Source of the DNA: CAKSQF01 sp051867925
Lineage (GTDB): Bacteria; Bacillota; Clostridia; Oscillospirales; CAG-272
Direction: 5' to 3'
DNA length: 10,206 nucleotides
Assembly: GCA_051867925.1 (NCBI GenBank)
Contig: JBJDZI010000084.1
Coordinates: 1 to 10,206 of the forward strand
Shown here: piece by piece, positions 1 to 4,493 of the stretch
Layout: each line of letters opens with the position of its first letter
Numbering within the stretch: the stretch's first letter is position 1
Translations under genes and position numbers: made by a program
Notes under the pieces: generated by a model
Database searches by the model: none
What the model was told of the DNA's origin: nothing
What the model saw: the letters and a program-made list of their open reading frames with translations, nothing else

Positions 1-1
1 A

Positions 2-712
2 GACCCTTTGCGAAAGAATCTGGAAAAGATCATCGAACTTCGCAACACCAGTACGCATTATATTTGTGAAGAATATGAAATGATTTACATACCTCTGTTT
101 CAAGCGTGTGTGTTCAATTTCATCGAAAAAATGCAATCCTTTCACGATATCGATATGACTGAGATCATACCTCAGAATTTTCTCACGCTCACCGTCAGCA
201 TAGCAGCTTTTGATGTGGATGAAATTCGCGCCAAATACCCTCCGGAGATTGCAGACAAACTAATTTCTATCAACGAATCATTAACTCCTATAATTGATGA
301 GAACAATGGACGATTTGCAATTCGTGTAGATCATCATTACTACATCACCAAGGATAAAGACAAGGCAACAGCGATTGTTGGTATTGATAATAGCGCAGAC
401 AGTTCTGTCAAGATCGTGAAGGAAGTGAAGGATCCAAACGACGTATTCAAATACACCTGCAAAAAATGCTGCGCTGAAATCAACAAACGTCTTGCAAAGC
501 TTGGAATCCCATTGTCGTTTAATCAGAACCATTTTTATCTGTTCTGCAAATACTATGGGATCAAGGATAATTCTAAGTTCTGCTTCATTACTAAAATGTT
601 TTCGCAACCACAATACAGTTATTCTATACAAACAATCGATTTCATAGTAGAGGAAATAAAAAAAGATCCCGAACATATCGTTCAGAATCTTAGAAATTGG
701 AGCAAAAAATAA
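2..712 (+). CDS. DUF3644-type HEPN protein, C-terminal part (5' end beyond window)
   Basis: The reading frame is open to the left edge (first codons read D-P-L-R-K-N-L), so the gene is cut by the window. A TTG at position 8 is not its start. 236 residues are visible. The opening segment RKNLEKIIELRNTSTHYI resembles the conserved core of the DUF3644 family. It contains R-N-T-S-T-H (codons at 41-58), which fits the R-x4-H motif with Asn after Arg that forms the RNase site of HEPN proteins. A long helix with ...PLFQACVFNFIEK follows, again DUF3644-like. The C-terminal part (from about residue 150) has a Cys cluster (C-K-K-C-C) and no domain I can name. Known: HEPN families include many toxins and anti-phage abortive-infection nucleases. 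Inference: an RNase toxin or defence effector carried by the element. It is AT-rich, and its last codons lie under the U-tract end of the convergent RNA described next. Family assignment is by eye; ribonuclease activity is inferred only from the motif. Confidence 0.75.
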   Translation, partial: DPLRKNLEKIIELRNTSTHYICEEYEMIYIPLFQACVFNFIEKMQSFHDIDMTEIIPQNFLTLTVSIAAFDVDEIRAKYPPEIADKLISINESLTPIIDENNGRFAIRVDHHYYITKDKDKATAIVGIDNSADSSVKIVKEVKDPNDVFKYTCKKCCAEINKRLAKLGIPLSFNQNHFYLFCKYYGIKDNSKFCFITKMFSQPQYSYSIQTIDFIVEEIKKDPEHIVQNLRNWSKK

Positions 713-797
713 GTTAACCCCAGGGGCAAAGGAGTTCTAAGCATTGCGCCTACTCCCATTCGGGAACCCAGCCTTATCCTTCACGAGTTAACTTATT
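704..797 (-). ncRNA. Candidate ~90-nt structured RNA convergent with the HEPN gene
   Basis: On the minus strand the region 797 to 708 is closed by a perfect 11-bp inverted repeat (arms 787-797 and 708-718, AATAAGTTAAC with its complement). The 3' arm runs straight into a six-U tract (709 to 704), as a terminated small RNA would. A perfect promoter at 829-801 would start transcription at or near the first stem arm (about 797-793). Inside, GGGUUC (769-764) can pair with GAACUC (737-732), including one G-U pair. UCCC/GGGA (765-762 with 757-754) and AAGGA/UCCUU (781-777 with 733-729) are competing alternatives, so a pseudoknot or switch is possible. No convincing reading frame occupies it. It overlaps the last bases of the HEPN coding sequence on the opposite strand. 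I do not recognise a named RNA family; the placement resembles the RNA reported beside AbiF-type HEPN genes (recalled, not checked). Confidence 0.55.
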
Positions 798-800
798 CAA

Positions 801-829
801 AGTATAGCATATCGCGATTTGTTTGTCAA
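801..829 (-). promoter_or_regulatory. Consensus sigma-A promoter for the leftward RNA
   Basis: On the minus strand TTGACA (829-824), a 17-nt spacer and TATACT (806-801) form a near-perfect housekeeping promoter, with an added TG one base before the -10 (extended -10). The expected start falls at about 797-793, at the first arm of the inverted repeat. The nearest gene it could otherwise serve on this strand is absent, since leftward lies only the opposite-strand HEPN gene. This is the main argument for an RNA gene. Confidence 0.7.
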
Positions 830-889
830 TATGCATTTTTAACAAAAATAATTGTCGGCGAAAAGCAATCGCTTCAAACATCTTTGTTT
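823..889 (+). promoter_or_regulatory. Weak candidate promoter and operator-like palindrome before the recombinase
   Basis: On the plus strand TTGTCA (823-828) and AATAAT (847-852) are 18 nt apart and each match consensus at five of six positions. The -35 overlaps that of the leftward RNA promoter on the other strand. About 20 nt further on is a palindrome AAACA-TCTT-TGTTT (876-889) that could bind a repressor. An alternative is a sigma-E-like -10 GATACAGT (920-927), seven of eight against CATACANT, but without a correctly spaced -35. None of these is strong. Confidence 0.25.
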
Positions 890-897
890 CCAAAAGC

Positions 898-906
898 ATT
901 ATAGCA
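898..906 (-). promoter_or_regulatory. Possible second leftward extended -10 element
   Basis: The minus strand reads TGCTATAAT (906-898), an extended -10 with a perfect TATAAT but no good -35. It lies within an 11-bp direct repeat, tatagcatatc, present at 803-813 and 900-910. The -10 region of the upstream RNA promoter therefore looks duplicated here. It could give a longer transcript through the structured element, or be chance in AT-rich DNA. Confidence 0.25.
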
Positions 907-964
907 TATCAAGCAATATGATACAGTCGCATTTGGTATTATTTTTTCAGAAAGGAGCCACACC

Positions 965-2437
965 ATGCCACACACTTCTCTCCTAAATGTCGCCGCCGCA
1001 TATATCCGCGTCTCCGACGAGCGGCAGGACGAGTACAGCCCTGACAGCCAGCTCAAGAAGATACGGGAGTATGCAGACCGTGAAGGCTACATGATCCCGG
1101 AGGAATACGTCTTCTATGATGACGGAATCTCTGCCAAGACGGTCAAACACCGCAAGGAATTCAATCGAATGATAGCCCTGGCAAAAGACAAAGATCACCC
1201 ATTTGATCGCATATACGTCTGGAAATTCTCCCGATTCGCCCGCAATCAAGAGGAGAGCATGGTCTACAAGAATCTGCTCAAAAAGAAGGACGTTGCGGTT
1301 GTTTCTGTGTCCGAGCCGATCCCGGACGGGGTGTGGGGATCGCTCATCGAGCGCATCATCGAATGGATGGACGAATTCTATCTCATTAACCTCTCAACAG
1401 AGGTTACCCGCGGTATGACCGAAAAGGCTTCGAGAGGTGAGCCGACAGGGCCTCCTCCCTACGGCTACGTTATGCGTGACAAGAAATACTATCCGGACGA
1501 GTCAGGTCCTGCAGACGTGATTCGTGATGTGTTCCGCAGGTTCGTTGCCGGAGAAGGAATGCGAGAGATCGCCTACACAATTGCCGCAAACGGTGTACGC
1601 ACCAAGTTCGGCAACGTTCCCGAAAATCGGCAAATAGAGTACATTCTGCACAATCCCTGCTACATAGGCAAGATCCGTTGGAGCCTTGACGGAACGAGAG
1701 CAGCAGGCAAACGAGATTATTACAACGAGAAGATCATGATCGTAGACGGTCATCACGAGCCTCTGATCTCCATGGAGCTTTGGGACGCGGCGCAGAAACG
1801 ATTGGAAGAGATACAGTCTTCCTACCCCCGCTACGCACGGAAAGATCAGCCAATCGATTATACATTGAAAGGGCTCGTCCGTTGCAGTTCCTGTGGCGGC
1901 ACCCTTGCCTCCAGCGGAACCTACGGAAAGCAAAAGATACGCCTTTTGCAGTGTTGCAATTACAACCGAGCATCCTGTACAGTATCCCATTGCGTTGCCA
2001 TTCCCAAAATCGAGAAATCATTCATCTCCGGCTTGGAGGAGGCGATCGCCACCGGAACCTTTGCGATCTCCCCGCCAAAGCCGAAGGAGAAGACTTCAGG
2101 AGAGCCGGACTATGACAAGCTCATCGCAGCAGAGGAGCGAAAGCTGGAAAGAGCAAAAGAGGCATACCTTGCGGAGATAGACACTCTGGAGGTGTACGCC
2201 AAGCACAAAGAAAGTATAACAGCACGGATAGCGCAACTTCAAGCGCAAAAGGAAAGTCAATCAATCTCCCCCGCCTTCGATCCGGTTGCATTCACAGAAA
2301 AAGTGAAAACCATTCTGGATTTTGTCCGAAACGAAGACAACTCTCCGAAAGCCAAAAACGAGGCTGTCAGAACAATCATCGAAAAAGTCATCTATGACAA
2401 ATCCAACGAGCGATTGTCAATTTATTTTAGAGTGTGA
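965..2437 (+). CDS. Large serine recombinase (site-specific integrase/excisionase)
   Basis: 490 residues, a usual size for large serine recombinases of phages and integrative elements. The N-terminal resolvase domain (about 10-155) has Y-I-R-V-S-D-E-R with the predicted nucleophile Ser17 and Arg15, and the W-K-F-S-R-F-A-R-N block (86-94) with the active-site arginines. The recombinase domain (about 163-285) holds GPPPYGY and the EYILHNPCYIGKIRW stretch. A zinc ribbon follows with C307-x2-C310 and C330/C331...C338. Charged helices at about 380-440 look like the coiled coil seen in this family. The ATG is preceded by AAAGGAG (951-957) at good spacing. The enzyme would cut and rejoin attP/attB-type sites by a phosphoserine intermediate. 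Its gene ends one nucleotide from the stop of truncated cotJC, so it lies exactly at the element end, as usual for an integrase. The family is clear; its site, and whether expression is sporulation-linked, are not visible. Confidence 0.95.
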   Translation: MPHTSLLNVAAAYIRVSDERQDEYSPDSQLKKIREYADREGYMIPEEYVFYDDGISAKTVKHRKEFNRMIALAKDKDHPFDRIYVWKFSRFARNQEESMVYKNLLKKKDVAVVSVSEPIPDGVWGSLIERIIEWMDEFYLINLSTEVTRGMTEKASRGEPTGPPPYGYVMRDKKYYPDESGPADVIRDVFRRFVAGEGMREIAYTIAANGVRTKFGNVPENRQIEYILHNPCYIGKIRWSLDGTRAAGKRDYYNEKIMIVDGHHEPLISMELWDAAQKRLEEIQSSYPRYARKDQPIDYTLKGLVRCSSCGGTLASSGTYGKQKIRLLQCCNYNRASCTVSHCVAIPKIEKSFISGLEEAIATGTFAISPPKPKEKTSGEPDYDKLIAAEERKLERAKEAYLAEIDTLEVYAKHKESITARIAQLQAQKESQSISPAFDPVAFTEKVKTILDFVRNEDNSPKAKNEAVRTIIEKVIYDKSNERLSIYFRV

Positions 2438-2460
2438 GTTACCATAAAATGAAATCCGGA
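2438..2460. other. Element-host junction (attachment-site half, approximate)
   Basis: Reading leftward, cotJC matches family expectation up to Gly-Gly-Pro-Asp (codons 30-33, ending at 2454) and then gives Phe-Ile-Leu-Trp-stop. CotJC proteins normally continue from GGPD into a Gly-Glu-Leu-type segment. The recombinase stop is at 2437. The crossover therefore lies between about 2438 and 2460. The palindromic core tccgga (2455-2460) falls at the edge of the interval. Only one half-site pair is in view, so the two-base crossover core cannot be identified. Confidence 0.6.
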
Positions 2461-2552
2461 CCGCCGACCTGCGATATAATGATCTTCGCCAAAGCGGGAT
2501 TGGGATTTTTGATCTTCACGGGGTATTGCAGTTTACGGTCGTAAATAAACAT
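2439..2552 (-). pseudogene. cotJC: cotJC, 5' fragment interrupted by the element (Mn-catalase-like coat protein)
   Basis: The ATG at 2552-2550 overlaps the cotJB stop (TGATG). The 37 residues begin M-F-I-Y-D-R-K-L-Q-Y-P-V-K-I and reach I-I-S-Q-V-G-G-P-D, the typical opening of CotJC. After that the sequence becomes F-I-L-W and stops at 2441-2439. Intact CotJC is roughly 190 residues and belongs to the manganese-catalase family, acting as a spore-coat component. None of the metal-binding part is present here. The break coincides with the end of the recombinase gene, so this is interruption by insertion rather than decay. If the recombinase excises the element precisely, the gene would be restored. 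Whether the rest survives beyond the far element end cannot be seen. Confidence 0.88.
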
Positions 2553-2806
2553 CAGTTTGCCTCCCATTCCCACGGCAGGGGAGATTGATTCCAGTCAAAG
2601 CAGGTCTCGCCGCCGGCGGAGGAGAGGGTCAGCGGACCGTAGGTCTCTTCATATGCACAACGGGCGGCTTTCGCTGCCTTTTTGGCTTCCTCAAAATAAG
2701 CGAGTGCTTCCATACAGGTGGGATAACCGTTCAGATACAGCCCGGTTTCCAACAGGACGAAGTCCGCTTGTTGCACGCGGCGCAATGCGGCTTGCTTATC
2801 GGTCAT
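2552..2806 (-). CDS. cotJB: Spore coat protein CotJB
   Basis: 84 residues starting MTDKQAALRRVQQADFVLLE. The pattern of an N-terminal L-x-R-x2-Q-x2-D-F-x-L-x-E-x3-Y-L helix, then EALAYFEEAKK, Y-E-E-T-Y-G-P-L-T and a Trp/Pro-rich end (W-N-Q-S-P-L-P-W-E-W-E) is that of CotJB. The protein is small, soluble and assembles into the inner spore coat with CotJA and CotJC under mother-cell control, according to work on Bacillus subtilis. The start codon overlaps the cotJA stop (TAATG), and the stop overlaps the cotJC start (TGATG), so the three genes are translationally coupled. A start further upstream in the same frame (2929) is possible on paper but would run through cotJA and is rejected. Confidence 0.92.
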   Translation of the reverse strand: MTDKQAALRRVQQADFVLLETGLYLNGYPTCMEALAYFEEAKKAAKAARCAYEETYGPLTLSSAGGETCFDWNQSPLPWEWEAN

Positions 2807-3117
2807 TATACGCCGCCCCCTTTCCGATAGGGCGTGGCAATATTGCATCCTACCAGCGGAAGATTCAGATCTCTGAACAGCGTGCCCGCAGACATGGCTT
2901 CGCAGGCAGGATAGAGGTTCTGCCAGCATTGAATGGGCGAGGTGACGATGGCAAGGGGTTCACAGCATTCGCGCTCGCCGTCGTCCCGATCCGCGTCACG
3001 GGACATGGGCGACCTGTTCTGCACCCGCTCGCCCCCATACGGAGCGCGCCACGCGCTTCGTCCCATGCCTTGCATCCCGCGGCTAAGCTGACAGCCGCAG
3101 GCTCTTTGATAATCCAT
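2806..3117 (-). CDS. cotJA: Spore coat-associated protein CotJA
   Basis: 103 residues. The conserved CotJA core is residues 53-91: EPLAIVTSPIQCWQNLYP, then A-x-S-A-G-T-L-F-R-D-L-N-L-P-L-V-G-C. The preceding 50 residues are rich in Arg, Gly and Asp and look poorly conserved, as N-terminal tails of this family often are. The ATG at 3117 has a modest AGGA about 7 nt upstream. It is the first gene of the leftward cotJ operon, which is directed by mother-cell sigma factors in relatives. CotJA is needed in B. subtilis for assembly of CotJC into the spore. With cotJC broken here, the operon can do its full job only if the element is removed or another cotJC copy exists. Confidence 0.85.
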   Translation of the reverse strand: MDYQRACGCQLSRGMQGMGRSAWRAPYGGERVQNRSPMSRDADRDDGERECCEPLAIVTSPIQCWQNLYPACEAMSAGTLFRDLNLPLVGCNIATPYRKGGGV

Positions 3118-3172
3118 ATTGGGTTCCTAACCTTTCATTCTCTTTTGAAAGCGTGAAGGAGCTTTCGTTGTC

Positions 3173-3180
3173 AGTATATG
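3173..3180 (-). promoter_or_regulatory. Possible sigma-E-like -10 box upstream of cotJA
   Basis: The minus strand reads CATATACT (3180-3173), seven of eight positions of the mother-cell sigma-E -10 CATACANT, about 55 nt upstream of the cotJA ATG. I do not see a matching ATATT-type -35 at the usual spacing, so the call rests on the -10 and on the known sigma-E control of cotJ in B. subtilis. Confidence 0.22.
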
Positions 3181-3281
3181 ACGGTGGAAGGCAGGCGGTG
3201 CGAGAGAGGGCGGCACAATGTTCAACGGTGCGAATGATTTTACATTTTTTACAAATAATTCCGAAAATTTCGAAAAATGGC

Positions 3282-3310
3282 TTGACAATACATACAGAAA
3301 CTGTTATAAT
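3282..3310 (+). promoter_or_regulatory. Perfect sigma-A promoter for the 3340 lipoprotein gene
   Basis: TTGACA (3282-3287), 17-nt spacer and TATAAT (3305-3310), both boxes fully consensus. The start is expected near 3317, giving a leader of about 23 nt before the ATG at 3340. The consensus match suggests strong constitutive expression in growing cells. The DNA between cotJA and this promoter (3181-3281) holds nothing else I can name. Confidence 0.88.
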
Positions 3311-3339
3311 AAACTTATCTAATCAATATGGGGGATTTT

Positions 3340-4131
3340 ATGAAAACCGTTTCCAAACATTCATTGGCAATCTGCGGACTGCTGGTGGGGGCGCTCCTCC
3401 TCTCCTCTTGCGGCACAGTGACTGCCGCGACAACCGCGCCCACGCCGAGCGTCACGACAACGCCCGTAACCACTGCCGCAACGGTGACGACAGTCGTACC
3501 GGTAACCACCGCCGCTCCCGACGAACCAGTTACCGAGCCATCGACTCCCACGCTCCCTGATGTGGACGAGGACGAGAAAGTCTGCCTGCAACGGTTCACC
3601 GAAGGGCTGGCGGCGGCAGGCAAGCCGATCACGCTTTCCCGCGCGCTGACTGCGGATGAGCTGGCAAGTCTCGGGGCGTCGTTCGCAGGAGACGAGGAAC
3701 TTCGCATGGTGCTGGCTTGCGCCCGCGAGACGTTTTACCGTCCTGAAGACATCAGCCTGTACGAACTGCTGTATGCCTCCGACATTCGCAAGGAATTTCC
3801 CGACAATCCATTCGGCAATGACGGCAGTATGATGACGGCGGCGCGAATCGAAGCTGTGGTGAAGCAATATCTGGGCATTGATATCACCGATGCGATGTGG
3901 AACCGGCTGGTCATCGACGGAGCGGAGTATTTCTCCGACTCCGATGCTTACGGCTTTGCCCACACCGACGCATCCGGATTCTATCCGGAGAGCGTATCCT
4001 TCGGATACGAAACGGCAGACGGCAAGCTGCTCCTGCATTTGACGGAAGCAGGAACGGGAGCGCATCTGACGGTGCTTTTGACCCCCACCGACGGCGGGTA
4101 CTTGGTGGATGCAGGGCAAGCTGCAAATTGA
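3340..4131 (+). CDS. Thr-rich surface lipoprotein of unknown function
   Basis: 263 residues from the ATG at 3340, preceded by GGGGGA (3330-3335). An in-frame ATG at 3328 would add only M-G-D-F and spoil the signal peptide start. Residues 1-24 form a lipoprotein signal: MKTVSKH, a hydrophobic stretch, and the lipobox L-S-S-C with Cys24 as the predicted lipidated residue. A Thr/Ala/Val/Pro-rich linker follows (about 25-75), of the type that spans the cell wall and is often glycosylated. The C-terminal domain (about 80-263) is acidic, with helical segments in its first half and alternating strands at the end (SVSFGYETADGKLLLHLTEA). I recognise no family. It stands alone between the cotJ operon and a terminator hairpin. 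It shares its architecture, not clear sequence similarity, with the lipoprotein at 8992. Confidence 0.85.
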   Translation: MKTVSKHSLAICGLLVGALLLSSCGTVTAATTAPTPSVTTTPVTTAATVTTVVPVTTAAPDEPVTEPSTPTLPDVDEDEKVCLQRFTEGLAAAGKPITLSRALTADELASLGASFAGDEELRMVLACARETFYRPEDISLYELLYASDIRKEFPDNPFGNDGSMMTAARIEAVVKQYLGIDITDAMWNRLVIDGAEYFSDSDAYGFAHTDASGFYPESVSFGYETADGKLLLHLTEAGTGAHLTVLLTPTDGGYLVDAGQAAN

Positions 4132-4152
4132 TCCCAACATATATATCAAATA

Positions 4153-4190
4153 TCTCAAAAGAACGGTGCGATTGCACCGTTCTTTTGAGA
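4153..4190 (+). terminator. Strong hairpin terminator after the lipoprotein gene
   Basis: A perfect 17-bp stem (4153-4169 with 4174-4190) closes a GATT loop, 21 nt after the stop codon. The A-rich 5' arm and T-rich 3' arm (ttcttttgaga) allow terminator activity in either direction, although there is no long T run after the stem. Its core, gaacggtgcgattgcaccgttc, recurs in reverse orientation at 4351-4374. Confidence 0.7.
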
Positions 4191-4259
4191 CTGAAGACAA
4201 AAGCAATTCCTATACTGAGAGGAGGGCGAAACCATCTCAAACGCCGAAGTTTTCGTAGT

Positions 4260-4350
4260 AACTGCAACACGGTTGCTACACTCCTCATCGAGCTCTCCAC
4301 CCACTTCCTTGGCTGGCGGCACTCTGAATTTATAGTTTATCGACAGTCTG
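4260..4350 (-). repeat. Dispersed intergenic repeat, copy A
   Basis: Read leftward from 4350, this segment begins CAGACTGTCGATAAACTAT and aligns without gaps to the plus-strand segment 10121-10206: by hand about 64 of 86 positions agree. Highly matched blocks include CCGCCAGCCAAGGAA and TGAGGAG. In both copies the conserved start lies right after a strong hairpin of unrelated sequence. The body can form small hairpins, for example gcaac/gttgc at 4264-4268 and 4272-4276 and tgaga/tctca at 4216-4220 and 4235-4239. It contains no plausible gene. The repeat may reach down to 4191, but no second copy is available to define that end. Confidence 0.75.
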
Positions 4351-4374
4351 AGAACGGTGCAATCGCACCGTTCT
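4351..4374. repeat. Hairpin, inverted copy of the 4153-4190 core
   Basis: A 10-bp stem AGAACGGTGC / GCACCGTTCT closes loop AATC. The loop is the reverse complement of the GATT loop in the hairpin at 4153-4190, so the two hairpins are one sequence in opposite orientations flanking the 160-bp repeat body. Read on the minus strand, it is followed directly by the conserved CAGACTGTCG start of the dispersed repeat. Confidence 0.75.
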
Positions 4375-4435
4375 TTTGGATTGCAAACAGGGTGTCTCCA
4401 AGGATTGCCGCCCCTTTGTATAAGTTTTTGGAGTT

Positions 4436-4480
4436 CCAAGAACCTTTTTTCAAAAAGGTTCTTGGTGGGGCGAAGCCCCA
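4436..4480 (-). terminator. Double hairpin terminator of the aldehyde dehydrogenase operon
   Basis: Reading leftward after the stop codon at 4494, a small stem tggggc-gaa-gcccca (4466-4480) is followed by a perfect 14-bp stem (4452-4465 with 4436-4449). The A5/T5 segments meet at the tip of this second stem. It sits 14-58 nt downstream of the coding end, where an intrinsic terminator is expected. From memory, very similar double hairpins are abundant between genes in gut Clostridia, so it may also be a dispersed repeat. Confidence 0.7.
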
Positions 4481-4493
4481 ATACGATTCAATT

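Larger units (their letters stand above)
1..2455. mobile_element. Right end of a serine-recombinase element inserted in cotJC (left end outside window)
   Basis: The stretch from the window start to about 2440-2455 is interpreted as one end of an integrated element. A large serine recombinase gene ends at 2437, and within about 15 bp the minus strand becomes recognisable cotJC coding sequence that is abruptly truncated. The element carries at least the recombinase, a DUF3644/HEPN gene and a probable structured RNA. The HEPN gene is clearly more AT-rich than the host genes to the right. The other boundary and the remaining 3' part of cotJC are not in the window, so size and type (prophage, ICE or skin-like element) cannot be told. 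The exact crossover point is not resolved. Confidence 0.75.

Noticed and set aside
8..712. TTG at 8 as the true start of the first gene
   Set aside because: The frame is open to the window edge with family-like residues (Asp-Pro) before it, and no ribosome binding site is visible; the gene is simply cut.
708..797. Integron attC site or recombinase attachment site
   Set aside because: The GTTAAC arms look attC-like, but they do not fit RYYYAAC/GTTRRRY, there is no integrase gene of that type, and the promoter plus U tract explain the element better as an RNA gene.
876..889. AAACA-TCTT-TGTTT as a LexA box for the recombinase
   Set aside because: The half-sites AAAC/GTTT are separated by six bases instead of four, and the sequence does not match the two dinB sites.
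2557..3156. Long plus-strand open frames across the cotJ operon
   Set aside because: They are antisense shadows; the minus-strand frames match CotJA, CotJB and CotJC and have coupled starts and stops.
3361..4206. Long minus-strand frame opposite the first lipoprotein
   Set aside because: The plus-strand frame has a perfect promoter, signal peptide and lipobox; the minus-strand frame is Cys/Arg-rich with no recognisable features.
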